This document shows, piece after piece, positions 9,405 to 18,004 of a stretch of 35,992 nucleotides of DNA. A program made the position numbers and the translations under genes. The DNA lies in the NCBI GenBank assembly GCA_019694295.1, contig JAIBCG010000028.1:1-35992 (forward strand). Reading direction: 5' to 3'. Position 1 is the stretch's first letter. Each line of letters opens with the position of its first letter. The notes under the pieces are model-generated. The model had not been told where the DNA came from and ran no database searches. It saw nothing but the letters and a program-made list of their open reading frames with translations. The stretch is from Saprospiraceae bacterium (GTDB lineage: Bacteria; Bacteroidota; Bacteroidia; Chitinophagales; Saprospiraceae).

Positions 9405-10110
9405 GTTGCATGGTTTTCAAGATGTGAGAAATGGCTTTCGACACTGTATCCTGCCCGGTATTCACCTTGACTTCTTCAATCGGGCTATCCAGCAGAATCT
9501 GACCGTCTTGCATGTAGATAAGTCCGTTAATCAGATCGTCGAGTTCGCTGAGCAGGTGTGAGGTAATCATGATGATTTTACCCTTCTGTTTCTCGGCAAT
9601 AATTTTTTCTTTGAGAATTTCAGACGCCAAGGGATCGAGGCCCGCAGTAGGCTCATCCAGTATGAGAACTTTCGGGTCAAACAAAAATGCGAGCGTAGCA
9701 CTTACTTTCTGAGTAGTACCACCAGAAAGTGTACGCATTTTTTTGTCAAACATATTTTTCAGTTTGAAAGCATGGAGCAAATCTTCATCCAGCTCTTTCG
9801 ATGAATTTCGAATCTCCTTCATGATTTCGATGATGTGGCCAATGGTCATGTTCTCCGGATAATGGCCTATCTGTGGCATGTAGCCAATTTCATTGCGATA
9901 TTGGAACTGATTCCTTATCTTGTGTCCGTCAAATTTGATTTCGCCCGAGTCAGGTAGTACCATTCCCAGAATACTTTTAATAAGTGTTGTTTTACCACAG
10001 CCATTAGGCCCGATGAGCGCTACACTTTGATTGGGGTTCAAGGTGAGTTTGACATTTTTTAATACATCCAGTTTCCCAAAACTCTTTGAGAGGCTGTTTA
10101 TTTCGATCAT
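9397..10110 (-). CDS. nosF: NosF, ABC ATPase for nitrous oxide reductase maturation
   Basis: A 237-residue cytoplasmic ABC ATPase. The Walker A motif is 'GPNGCGKTT' (34-42), the Q-loop region is 'GYMPQIGHYP' (77-86), the ABC signature is 'LSGGTTQKVS' (128-137) and Walker B is 'VLILDEPTAGLD' (148-159), with the switch histidine in 'ITSHLLSEL'. It powers NosDFY, which supplies a sulfur species or copper site for CuZ assembly. Its ATG overlaps the nosD stop by 4 nt and its 3' end overlaps nosY. Confidence 0.9.
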   Translation of the reverse strand: MIEINSLSKSFGKLDVLKNVKLTLNPNQSVALIGPNGCGKTTLIKSILGMVLPDSGEIKFDGHKIRNQFQYRNEIGYMPQIGHYPENMTIGHIIEIMKEIRNSSKELDEDLLHAFKLKNMFDKKMRTLSGGTTQKVSATLAFLFDPKVLILDEPTAGLDPLASEILKEKIIAEKQKGKIIMITSHLLSELDDLINGLIYMQDGQILLDSPIEEVKVNTGQDTVSKAISHILKTMQHA

Positions 10111-11339
10111 ATAGCAAGTGGTTTCATGAATGGTTTGTTATCAATAAAATTTTCCGGTGTAAGGCTTGGAAGTATTTTTTCCGATTTGTCGAGCAATGTA
10201 ATCATAAAACTCCTGAACAGAAGCATGGCTGAAGGCATTCTTTCGACTATTACTGAAAAAAGGCTCAGCGGATGATAAGGTACATCGCCTACATTATCTC
10301 TATTAAGGTCGTAGCCTTCGTACTTGTCCCAGTAATTGCCATCAAAATTATTTAACACCAAAGAACCGTTGGTGGCTATGTCGAATGTATTGCTCAGAAA
10401 GTTATTCTGTGTCAAGTTGATATCTTCGCAACTGGCACTTATCTTTATTCCCCACCCGTTTGATTTCAGTTCGCTCTGACTCATCTGTATGCGACTTGAA
10501 CCTTCGATTAGAATACCGGTAGTGTTGTTTGTAAATTTATTATTCTGAATTTGGCTGTCGGATATCTCTTTCAACAATAATCCGTAAGCAGCGTCACCCC
10601 AATTTTCACGGAATACGTTATTAAACATCTTTACATGTTTTGTGTACATAACAGCTACACCGGCGCCATTTTCTTCAAATACATTGCCAATGTACGAATC
10701 ATCGTTTGAGAACATAAAATGCAAACCATAACGCAAATTGCGCTTAGAGATATTCCGCCAAATGACAGAATGCGTTACAAACTCAAAATAGATACCGTCG
10801 CGGTGTCCTTTTATAAAATTGTTAATTATCTTCAGGTCTTTGCTTTTCCAGCAATGGATACCATTGCCGATAGCCTGCTCTTCGGTGGCACTCGCACTTA
10901 CATAGTTTTGCTCAACAGTACAATTGATACTGCTCATCAGGTATATGGCAAAGAAATTATCGATGAGGACATTTTCACGAATTGTCACATTCTCCGATTG
11001 ATATACTTTGATACCACAAGGGTCTTCAAGTGTAGCGATACCGGAATTAATGACTTTAAGTCCTTTGACCAGTACATTACTTGATTTGACAGAGATCACC
11101 TCGTACTTGTGCTCACCATCTATGATGGGTAGATTGACACCAATTATGCTGACGGCTTTTTCAATAACGATGTTACCTTCTCGGTACAAACCTGGATTGA
11201 TAATCAGTGTGTCTGAATTTTCACTTGCTGCTAGAGCTTCCTTTATTGTTTTATACGGAAAATTCTTTCCTACTTGCAACGTTTTAGCATGTGACAAAAC
11301 GGAGAATGCCACGAGGGTCAACGCAACAAAATACTTCAT
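10107..11339 (-). CDS. nosD: NosD, periplasmic right-handed beta-helix maturation factor
   Basis: A 410-residue protein with an 18-residue Sec signal peptide ('VLSHA' cleavage region) and repeated parallel beta-helix turns rich in Asn and hydrophobic ladders, such as 'SENVTIRENVLIDNFFAIYL' (114-133), 'NCTVEQNYV' and 'SQIQNNKFTNNTTGI'. This is the NosD/CASH architecture. NosD docks on NosY and interacts with NosZ and NosL during copper delivery in studied systems. It begins 6 nt after the NosL-domain gene and overlaps nosF by 4 nt. Confidence 0.9.
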   Translation of the reverse strand: MKYFVALTLVAFSVLSHAKTLQVGKNFPYKTIKEALAASENSDTLIINPGLYREGNIVIEKAVSIIGVNLPIIDGEHKYEVISVKSSNVLVKGLKVINSGIATLEDPCGIKVYQSENVTIRENVLIDNFFAIYLMSSINCTVEQNYVSASATEEQAIGNGIHCWKSKDLKIINNFIKGHRDGIYFEFVTHSVIWRNISKRNLRYGLHFMFSNDDSYIGNVFEENGAGVAVMYTKHVKMFNNVFRENWGDAAYGLLLKEISDSQIQNNKFTNNTTGILIEGSSRIQMSQSELKSNGWGIKISASCEDINLTQNNFLSNTFDIATNGSLVLNNFDGNYWDKYEGYDLNRDNVGDVPYHPLSLFSVIVERMPSAMLLFRSFMITLLDKSEKILPSLTPENFIDNKPFMKPLAI

Positions 11340-11345
11340 GTCGGT

Positions 11346-12359
11346 TTATTTTTTCATTATTTCGTTCCAGTTCAGAATCTTCGCACCTGTATCTTTGGCA
11401 TGCTTCTCGGCTTTTGTTTTATCGCCAAATGCAGCAATATTGCCTGCCATAGGGCTTTCAATCGTTCCACCTTTAATGAAACTGGCAGATTCAACAGATA
11501 TCAGTGCATTTGGTTCAAGGTAATCAGGGACAAAAAATCTTGAGCCGACAGCAGCAGGATTTTCCTTAACGTAGCCTACCATACATTTAACATCGTCAAA
11601 TTTATAAACTCTGTTTTTTGGAGTAATAAGTTCGGTGCCGAATTTTTTGTCTGCAATGGTCATTTTACAGAATGCACAATTATCTTTATTTATTTTAATA
11701 GGTTCAGGATTTTTCTGACCACAAGCAGGTAAGAACCACATAGCCAGCAAAACAACCAGTGGGTTCATTTTTTTTAGTTTAAGCATATTTGTTTCAATTA
11801 ATAATGACAATAACATAAGTACTCCTGCACCGATGAAAAGCCATCCACCGAAATCAGGAATAGAATAAGCCCCAAAGTTAAGCAATTGTTTGAAACCAAT
11901 CAATGGTGGTTGGTAAGCCATACCTGGTACTACTATGGCAGCATTGGGGTCAAGGTCATGTCCGTATTCGTATTCCCAGCGCCAGAAATCGTACATGGCG
12001 AGTATGCCAAAAAGCACAAAGGCCGAAAACAGAATGTAAAGGACTTTTTTTCTGTTAACAAACACTGTCAATAAAGCAAAAAGTGCAAAAAAACCGATGA
12101 TATATGGTAACACTGTAAATTCGATGAAGTCTTCATTGTGCAGTGTCTTCATACCGATATAGTGGTTCAAACCATTGATAATCTCCACATCTCCGCCGAG
12201 ACCGTTGGCAGAAATTAACATGCGCAATCCTTCCGGATACTGAGGTGCGTCGAGATCTATCCGCCAGATAGGAACAAAGATAGAAACTACGAGTGCGATA
12301 GCAGAGATGAAAAGGAATACCTTAGAGTAGATACTCAAGTGATTATCTTTAGGTGTCAT
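11346..12359 (-). CDS. Fused four-helix membrane protein (NosB-like) and NosL copper chaperone
   Basis: This 337-residue ORF joins two modules. Residues 1-190 carry four hydrophobic helices (about 11-31, 82-102, 105-124, 170-189) and look like the NosB-type membrane protein found between nosZ and nosD in clade II clusters. Residues 198-337 form a NosL domain with its own lipoprotein signal ('WFLPAC', C213) and the Cu(I) site 'CAFCKM' (C228, C231, M233). NosL delivers copper to NosZ. An internal ATG at 11768 (M198) sits directly after a run of seven A residues, a typical start context in this phylum, so a free NosL lipoprotein may also be made. The NosB assignment rests on topology and position only. 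Confidence 0.8.
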   Translation of the reverse strand: MTPKDNHLSIYSKVFLFISAIALVVSIFVPIWRIDLDAPQYPEGLRMLISANGLGGDVEIINGLNHYIGMKTLHNEDFIEFTVLPYIIGFFALFALLTVFVNRKKVLYILFSAFVLFGILAMYDFWRWEYEYGHDLDPNAAIVVPGMAYQPPLIGFKQLLNFGAYSIPDFGGWLFIGAGVLMLLSLLIETNMLKLKKMNPLVVLLAMWFLPACGQKNPEPIKINKDNCAFCKMTIADKKFGTELITPKNRVYKFDDVKCMVGYVKENPAAVGSRFFVPDYLEPNALISVESASFIKGGTIESPMAGNIAAFGDKTKAEKHAKDTGAKILNWNEIMKK

Positions 12360-12389
12360 GATTTTTAAAATTTTGTGTTTATTGGATGT

Positions 12390-12422
12390 AAAAAAAGGAG
12401 CAGAACCCGAAAATTCTGCTCC
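12390..12422 (-). terminator. Intrinsic terminator between nosZ and the NosL fusion gene
   Basis: GGAGCAGAA (12397-12405) and TTCTGCTCC (12414-12422) form a perfect 9-bp stem with an 8-nt loop. On the minus strand it is followed by seven T residues. It lies 37 nt after the nosZ stop and about 30 nt before the next ATG, so it should end most nosZ transcripts while some read-through feeds the maturation genes. Confidence 0.85.
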
Positions 12423-12459
12423 TGATTTTTAGAATTATGGGAACAGATTCCCTTCTTTA

Positions 12460-14460
12460 CTATTTCTTGGCTGGTTCAGTAACTGCCTCTGCATCTGGTG
12501 ATTGAGCACCAAGTGAGTACATAAGCGGCGTTTTGCTACCGGCCGGTGAAACTCGCATGTAGCCTTGCATTTCCTGGTGAAGTGCACTACAGAAGTCGGT
12601 ACAGTAAATCGGGAACATACCCGGTCTGTCCGGTACCCACTTGAGTGTCTGTGTTTCGCCTGGCATGATGAGGAGCTCGCCATTGTTGGCACCTTTGACA
12701 GCAAAACCGTGCGGAACATCCCAGTCTTGCTCAAGGTTGGTAACGTGGAAATATACTTCGTCACCCATTCTTACACCTTCGATATTGTCTGGTGAAAAGT
12801 GCGATCTGATGGCAGTAATATAAACATGCACCTTATTTCCTTCTCTCACTACCTTAGAGTCTTTCTCTCCTTTGGTAACATAAGGGTGCTTGTTCTCATC
12901 GATTTTATAAATCTTGTACTGTCCGTTGTTTCTGATCATGTCGGCTGGTGCTGCTTGTGCATAGTGAGGCTCACCGATAGTCGGGAAGTCAAGTATAAGC
13001 TGCATTTTATCGCCCGAAATGTCATACAACTGTGCACTTTGAGAAAGCTCCGGACCTGTAGGCAGATAACGGTCTTTTGTAATTTTGTTATAAGCTATCA
13101 GATACTTAGGTGATGGCTTGCGTGTATTACCACCTGGGATGCAAAGGTGACCTACAGAATAGAATGTAGGCTGTCTGTCCACTACCTTAAGGTCTTTGAT
13201 ATTCCACTTCACTACTTCAGATGAAACGAAAAATGAAGTATAGGCATTACCTTTTCCATCAAACTCAGTATGGAGAGGACCTAGACCCGGCTTCTTCACT
13301 TCACCGTATAGAGCAGCGTCGTATTTTATTACCGGTATGCCATCATATTCTCCATCAAAAGCTTTGTCGGCAATGGCCTTCTGAATCTTGTCAAAACTGA
13401 ATACCGGAAGCAATGCAGCAAGTTTACCACTACCTACTATGTATTCACCTGTTGGGTCAACATCACATCCGTGAGGTGACTTAGGGCAAGGAATAAAATA
13501 GCAGATATCTTTCAGCTTGGCAGCATCCAATACTATTACATCAGTCTTGATTTCAGATTTTGAAGTGTGTGTAGCTTCATCATATTTATTATGAGCATAT
13601 CTTACTTTTTGCTTTTCGCCTTTTCCTGCTTTCAGATATTCTTCAGCTTTCTTCCAGTTGACCGCCATGATGAAGTCTTTGTCTTTCTGAGACGCATTTA
13701 CTTCAAGAAGCGTATTGGCCTGCTCTGTATTATAACAGCTAAAGAAGAACCAACCGTGTGATTTTGCACGTCCACAACGAGCAAGGTCAAAATTAATGCC
13801 CGGAGTCTTAATCTGGAATGCAAGGTTCATGTCGCCTTTATTCTGATCAACACTGATAAAACTGATGTGTCCTTTAAAATTCTTTTTGTAAGAATTGATT
13901 GGAACATCACCGTTATCATTATCGCCCGGCACGCTGAATCGTGTACCTGCTACGATATATTCGGTGTTTTCAGTACCAAAAGGTGAACTGTGGTTACCGG
14001 CACTGTTTGGCAGTTCCAGTATTTCTGCAGTTTTAAAAGTTTTTAGGTCGATTCTGGCTACCCTTGGTGTATTGTTGGCATTACCAAACACCCACTTTCC
14101 GTTGATTTCACCATTAGTCTGTGATAACTCTACGTGGTGAAGGTCGTCCCAAGGCACAAAGCCATGAGAAGTGTTCAACATAGGTTTAGTTTCTTCACTA
14201 TAACCCCAACCCTTTTCCGGGTCAACTGAGAATACAGGAATAACGCGTAACAAACGTCCACTTGGGAGCCCGTAAACACTCATTTGTCCGCTGAAACCAC
14301 CACTCACAAAGTTGTAGTATTCATCAAACTTACCGGGTGCCACATAGGCTTTAGCAGCCGCATCTCCACTTACCGCTGTCATCGTGTTTTTAGGCTTACA
14401 TGCATTAAACCCTATCAAAACTACCAGGGCAGCAAAAAGACCAAATAATTGCTTTTTCAT
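12460..14460 (-). CDS. nosZ: Nitrous oxide reductase NosZ, clade II
   Basis: The 666-residue enzyme reduces N2O to N2 in the periplasm. It begins with a lipoprotein-type Sec signal (lipobox ending at C21) instead of a Tat signal, as in clade II enzymes of Bacteroidota. The beta-propeller domain carries CuZ ligand motifs including 'DDLHHVELS' (H108, H109), 'SPHGCDVDP', 'GPLHTEF' and 'VGHLCIPGG'. The C-terminal cupredoxin domain holds the CuA site: H584, then C620, C624, H628 and M631 in 'CTDFCSALHQEMQGYM'. All ligands I expect are present, so it should be active. It follows the cytochrome c gene by 26 nt and is probably co-transcribed with it. Confidence 0.97.
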   Translation of the reverse strand: MKKQLFGLFAALVVLIGFNACKPKNTMTAVSGDAAAKAYVAPGKFDEYYNFVSGGFSGQMSVYGLPSGRLLRVIPVFSVDPEKGWGYSEETKPMLNTSHGFVPWDDLHHVELSQTNGEINGKWVFGNANNTPRVARIDLKTFKTAEILELPNSAGNHSSPFGTENTEYIVAGTRFSVPGDNDNGDVPINSYKKNFKGHISFISVDQNKGDMNLAFQIKTPGINFDLARCGRAKSHGWFFFSCYNTEQANTLLEVNASQKDKDFIMAVNWKKAEEYLKAGKGEKQKVRYAHNKYDEATHTSKSEIKTDVIVLDAAKLKDICYFIPCPKSPHGCDVDPTGEYIVGSGKLAALLPVFSFDKIQKAIADKAFDGEYDGIPVIKYDAALYGEVKKPGLGPLHTEFDGKGNAYTSFFVSSEVVKWNIKDLKVVDRQPTFYSVGHLCIPGGNTRKPSPKYLIAYNKITKDRYLPTGPELSQSAQLYDISGDKMQLILDFPTIGEPHYAQAAPADMIRNNGQYKIYKIDENKHPYVTKGEKDSKVVREGNKVHVYITAIRSHFSPDNIEGVRMGDEVYFHVTNLEQDWDVPHGFAVKGANNGELLIMPGETQTLKWVPDRPGMFPIYCTDFCSALHQEMQGYMRVSPAGSKTPLMYSLGAQSPDAEAVTEPAKK

Positions 14461-14486
14461 AAATATGTGATTTTAATTAGTTTTGT

Positions 14487-14984
14487 TTACTTAACACCGT
14501 CGTTCTTTCTCATAAACTCGTAAATAGACCGTGCTTCATTGTCCGTAAGGTTTTGGTTTGGCATTCTTACGAGGCAGATTTCAAGTTGTGCCTGAAGTTC
14601 TGGGTCTTTGTCAATCATAGCGTCCGGATTGGTGATGAAGTTCATAATCCATTCAGGTTTTTTCCTTGATGTCAAACCCTTCCATCCCGGACCTACAAGC
14701 CTCTCGTCTGAAAGTTTGTGACATGATGCACATTTAACACCCTGTACTTTTTCACCTTCTGTTGCCATGGCAGCATCAAGCTTGTCACCGACATCTACAC
14801 TTGTAAATTTACCTTCACCTCTGTGTGGGTCGTATTGACTGACATCTCCTACCATACTCTTAGGTGCTTCTGCTGTTGTCTCTTCAGATCCGGCAGTACC
14901 TTCTGCTTCTGTGGTTTCAGTATCAGAACCTCCGCAAGCGGCAAAAAGGAATAGAATCAAAACAAAAAATGGAACTTTTTTCAT
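14487..14984 (-). CDS. Monohaem cytochrome c lipoprotein, likely electron donor to NosZ
   Basis: A 165-residue class I cytochrome c. The ATG at 14984 begins a lipoprotein signal ending in 'LFAAC' (C17); an upstream in-frame ATG at 15020 would only add 12 polar residues before it. An acidic low-complexity linker (20-60) precedes the haem-binding 'CASCH' (85-89). A 'GPGWKGLT' stretch follows at about 98, and M141 in 'VRMPNQNLT' is the probable sixth ligand. Clade II nos clusters regularly encode such cytochromes as electron carriers to NosZ. It is first in the nosZ unit and has the palindromic operator upstream. Confidence 0.92.
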   Translation of the reverse strand: MKKVPFFVLILFLFAACGGSDTETTEAEGTAGSEETTAEAPKSMVGDVSQYDPHRGEGKFTSVDVGDKLDAAMATEGEKVQGVKCASCHKLSDERLVGPGWKGLTSRKKPEWIMNFITNPDAMIDKDPELQAQLEICLVRMPNQNLTDNEARSIYEFMRKNDGVK

Positions 14985-15048
14985 AGCTTTAAAAAATTTT
15001 GAGTTATAAATACGATACAAATTTCCAATAAATCAGAACAATCATTTT

Positions 15049-15062
15049 ATGACTTTAATCAT
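15049..15062. promoter_or_regulatory. 14-bp palindrome, putative Crp/Fnr-type operator (cytochrome c/nosZ)
   Basis: ATGACTTTAATCAT has perfect ATGA/TCAT arms. On the minus strand it is followed after 23 nt by GAAATTTG (15025-15018), a -7-like element with one mismatch to TAnnTTTG, putting the palindrome centre near -43. The layout matches that of the FAS1 gene box at 6988-7001. A perfect TATATTTG also exists further upstream (15131-15124); if that is the real promoter the box would lie in the leader. Confidence 0.6.
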
Positions 15063-15219
15063 ATTGCTCACGTGATTCTTCTCACTTGTATGCTAAAGAC
15101 TACATAATGTATTGAAGAAAGGGCAAATATAAGATTTGCAAACAATTTTATCACTACAATTACATACGCTCTTGCATTTATCGCTAAAGTAACTCAGTTT
15201 TGTGAAAAATTTTATCAAA

Positions 15220-15786
15220 ATGAAAGCTAATAACATCATTGTTACCTTTTTATACATTATTGTTGGCCTTATGTCAACTGCCTGCAATACAGACAAAAAC
15301 ACAAGTGTGCCAACCACCACCCCAAGCCCTAAGATGAGTACAGCTGATTCGCTTGATAATCTTGTAGGTGTGGTACGAACGACCGAATTAATCAATTATA
15401 TTTCTTTGCCCGACGGATATTTTCTGAAAAATACAGTAAATCTGGCTGACGAATATGAAGGATTTCTGTTTGAGAATCAAAATGAATTTGACAATGTGAT
15501 AGGATTCGGTAAAACAGCGAATAATGCACCCATTCATATTAATTTTGATGAAAATGTTGTTGTCGGTATAGCCGGAAAAGCAAAAGCAGAGCATGTAAGG
15601 ATTAAACCACAGACCATTCTCAAGCGTGAAAATGAGATAGTTTTTAAATTCTCCGCTGATAAACCTCAAACTCAATCTTTTCAAAGTACACCGCTTTTTT
15701 TGTTGTACATACCGAAGTCTGCCTTACATAATATTCGCAAAATGCAACTCAACGGAAAAGACATTAAGCTAAATGACCAAGAGTAA
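15220..15786 (+). CDS. Lipoprotein of unknown function
   Basis: A 188-residue protein not recognised as any family. It starts at the ATG at 15220; a GTG at 15202 is in frame but would put six extra residues before the signal peptide. The signal ends in a lipobox 'LMSTAC', so it should be a lipid-anchored envelope protein. The mature part has a short Thr/Pro linker and then a compact, probably beta-rich domain ending 'LLYIPKSALHNI', with no catalytic motif that I can name. It is divergent from the cytochrome c/nosZ unit and shares its upstream region, including the palindrome, so co-regulation is possible. Confidence 0.7.
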   Translation: MKANNIIVTFLYIIVGLMSTACNTDKNTSVPTTTPSPKMSTADSLDNLVGVVRTTELINYISLPDGYFLKNTVNLADEYEGFLFENQNEFDNVIGFGKTANNAPIHINFDENVVVGIAGKAKAEHVRIKPQTILKRENEIVFKFSADKPQTQSFQSTPLFLLYIPKSALHNIRKMQLNGKDIKLNDQE

Positions 15787-15956
15787 TTAAAATCCGAAAG
15801 TAAAATAATCGAAGACGATTAAGTCTATATTTTCCAATTAGCATTTGTGGGCTTAAGCATTTAAAAATTTCCTTTTTGTGTAGTGAGCTCATGAACAAAG
15901 GGCAATAATATTACGTATTAGTAGTTTGTAATAAATCAAATTTCAGTCAGAGCAAT

Positions 15957-17990
15957 ATGCAGTTTTTATATCCGGCGTTCTTATTTGGTCTTTTGGCGTT
16001 GGCGGTGCCGGTGATTGTCCACTTATTCTATTTCAGAAAATTCAAAACCATTTATTTTACCAATGTTAGATTTCTGAAAGAATTAAAGCAGGAAACATCA
16101 GCAAGGCAAAAACTGAAAAATCTGCTTGTGCTACTGATGCGGGCACTCGCTATTGCCGCTATGGTGTTTGCCTTTGCCCAACCATTTATTCCTAAAGGAA
16201 ATGTCATCAAACACGGACTTAAATCGGTAAGTATATTTATTGACAACTCATACTCCATGAATGCCACCGATAAGGATTTGTCATTGTTCGAAAAAGCCAA
16301 ATTCAAAGCAAAAGAACTCATCAACGGTTATAAGGAAGAAGATAATTTTCAGGTACTGACCAATGATTTTGAAGGTAAGCATCAACGCCTGATGTCAAAA
16401 GAAGATGCACTCGCCGCCATTGATGAGTTAAAAACATCCCCTGCCGTTCGTAATATTTCAGACATAATGAAACGTCAACAGCAAGTGCTCAATACTTCCG
16501 ACCGTAGTCTTAAAATAGCTTATATCCTGTCTGATTTTCAAAAAAATATTTCTGATTTTTCAAACAAACCTGATTCGCTCATTGAATACAACTTGATACA
16601 ACTCAGGGCTATTACAGAATCTAATGTTTCGATTGACAGTTGTTGGTTTGAAATTCCGGTTCAGATGGCCAACCAGGTTAATCCACTTGTAGTAAAGGTA
16701 CATAATTATAGCGATGAACCTGCTGAGAATGTGACACTTACGCTCAATTATGACGGCCAACAAAAACCGGTAGGTAACTTGAATATTGCCGCCAATGCAA
16801 GCATTACAGATACGGTACACGTTGCCATAAATAAGACCGGCTGGCATCAGGCCGAACTGGTCATAACTGATTATCCAATACAGTTTGACGATCATTATTA
16901 TTTTACATTTAATGTTGCTGAGCAAATTGATGTGCTTTGTATAAATGAAGACTTGCCGAATCGTTATCTGGAGGCTGCATTCAAAGGGATCAGTTATTTT
17001 AGGCTAAATTCAGTGAACAACAAGACCATTGATTATTCAAAACTTGGAAACAACAAACTCATCATACTCAACGAACTCAAGTCTATAAGCTCTGGTTTGG
17101 CTCAGGAATTAGTCAATTATATGAAAAATGGTGGAAATGTATTGATTTTCCCGGCCGAAAATGCCGATCTTACCTCATATAATGCGTATTTCAATTCCAT
17201 CCAAGCCCACCAGCTTCAGGCTTTTTCAAAAACTGAAAGAAAGGTAGCGAGCATCAATACCAACGATTTTGTGTTTAGTGATGTTTACGAAAATGCAAAA
17301 GCTAACTTGAAATTACCAGCTACCACAGGTTCATTTCCTATACAAGAATTTGCAGGCAAAGCTGTTGTAAAACTACTCACCAACCGCGATGGTTCAACTT
17401 ATCTAGCCAAATACAAGGTAGAAAAAGGCAACCAATATTTGTGCTTTGCACCATTAGATCAACAATACAATGACCTTGTAAATAGTGCCGAGGTATTCAT
17501 ACCGATGTTGTACAAAATGAGCATTTCGACTACCAAAGCATCAAAAATAGCCTATACCCTCGACAAAGATGCCTATATTGAGTCTGACATGAATACGGCC
17601 GACAAATCGGATAAGGTATTCAGACTTGAAAACGACAAAACATCCATCATACCCGAACAAAAGACCATCCAGTCGCACTTGGTGATGCACGTAAACAACC
17701 TGATAAAAGAAGCCGGATTTTACACGCTGGTAGATGATAATAAGAAAAAACTTCAGGATTTTGCCTTCAATTTCAACCGTAAAGAGTCTGATTTGCTCTG
17801 TCTGACCAAAGATGAAATAAAGGCCGCTGTCTCCGGCAATGTAAAATTATTGGATATAAATCAAGATACAAACTTGAGTACCATGGTAGGTGAAAAAGAA
17901 CTTGGAATTATTTTATGGAAATGGTTTGTAGTATTAGCATTAATTTTCTTAGCTTTGGAGTCGCTGATTATCCGATTCTGGAAAGTTTAA
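15957..17990 (+). CDS. BatA/vWA-domain membrane protein
   Basis: A 677-residue protein with the BatA-type N-terminal double-transmembrane domain: a first helix at about residues 4-22, the positively charged 'FYFRKFKTIYFTNVRFLKEL' (24-43), and a second helix at 58-76. A von Willebrand A-like domain follows with 'FIDNSYSMN' (about 95-103), matching the DxSxS metal-site motif. A large periplasmic region then includes a class I amidotransferase-like stretch, and a final helix lies near 652-670. Related proteins are very common in Bacteroidota upstream of a dihydroorotase gene, as here, but their function is not established. Confidence 0.82.
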   Translation: MQFLYPAFLFGLLALAVPVIVHLFYFRKFKTIYFTNVRFLKELKQETSARQKLKNLLVLLMRALAIAAMVFAFAQPFIPKGNVIKHGLKSVSIFIDNSYSMNATDKDLSLFEKAKFKAKELINGYKEEDNFQVLTNDFEGKHQRLMSKEDALAAIDELKTSPAVRNISDIMKRQQQVLNTSDRSLKIAYILSDFQKNISDFSNKPDSLIEYNLIQLRAITESNVSIDSCWFEIPVQMANQVNPLVVKVHNYSDEPAENVTLTLNYDGQQKPVGNLNIAANASITDTVHVAINKTGWHQAELVITDYPIQFDDHYYFTFNVAEQIDVLCINEDLPNRYLEAAFKGISYFRLNSVNNKTIDYSKLGNNKLIILNELKSISSGLAQELVNYMKNGGNVLIFPAENADLTSYNAYFNSIQAHQLQAFSKTERKVASINTNDFVFSDVYENAKANLKLPATTGSFPIQEFAGKAVVKLLTNRDGSTYLAKYKVEKGNQYLCFAPLDQQYNDLVNSAEVFIPMLYKMSISTTKASKIAYTLDKDAYIESDMNTADKSDKVFRLENDKTSIIPEQKTIQSHLVMHVNNLIKEAGFYTLVDDNKKKLQDFAFNFNRKESDLLCLTKDEIKAAVSGNVKLLDINQDTNLSTMVGEKELGIILWKWFVVLALIFLALESLIIRFWKV

Positions 17991-18004
17991 TGCTAAATTA
18001 ATCG

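Noticed and set aside
12435..12764. 109-residue ORF overlapping the 3' end of nosZ in another frame
   Set aside because: The nosZ frame here encodes the CuA site, so the overlapping frame is a shadow.
15124..15131. TATATTTG on the minus strand upstream of the cytochrome c gene as its promoter
   Set aside because: It matches the -7 consensus, but no -33 element fits and the palindrome plus GAAATTTG arrangement nearer the gene explains both boxes better. Kept as an alternative in the operator entry.
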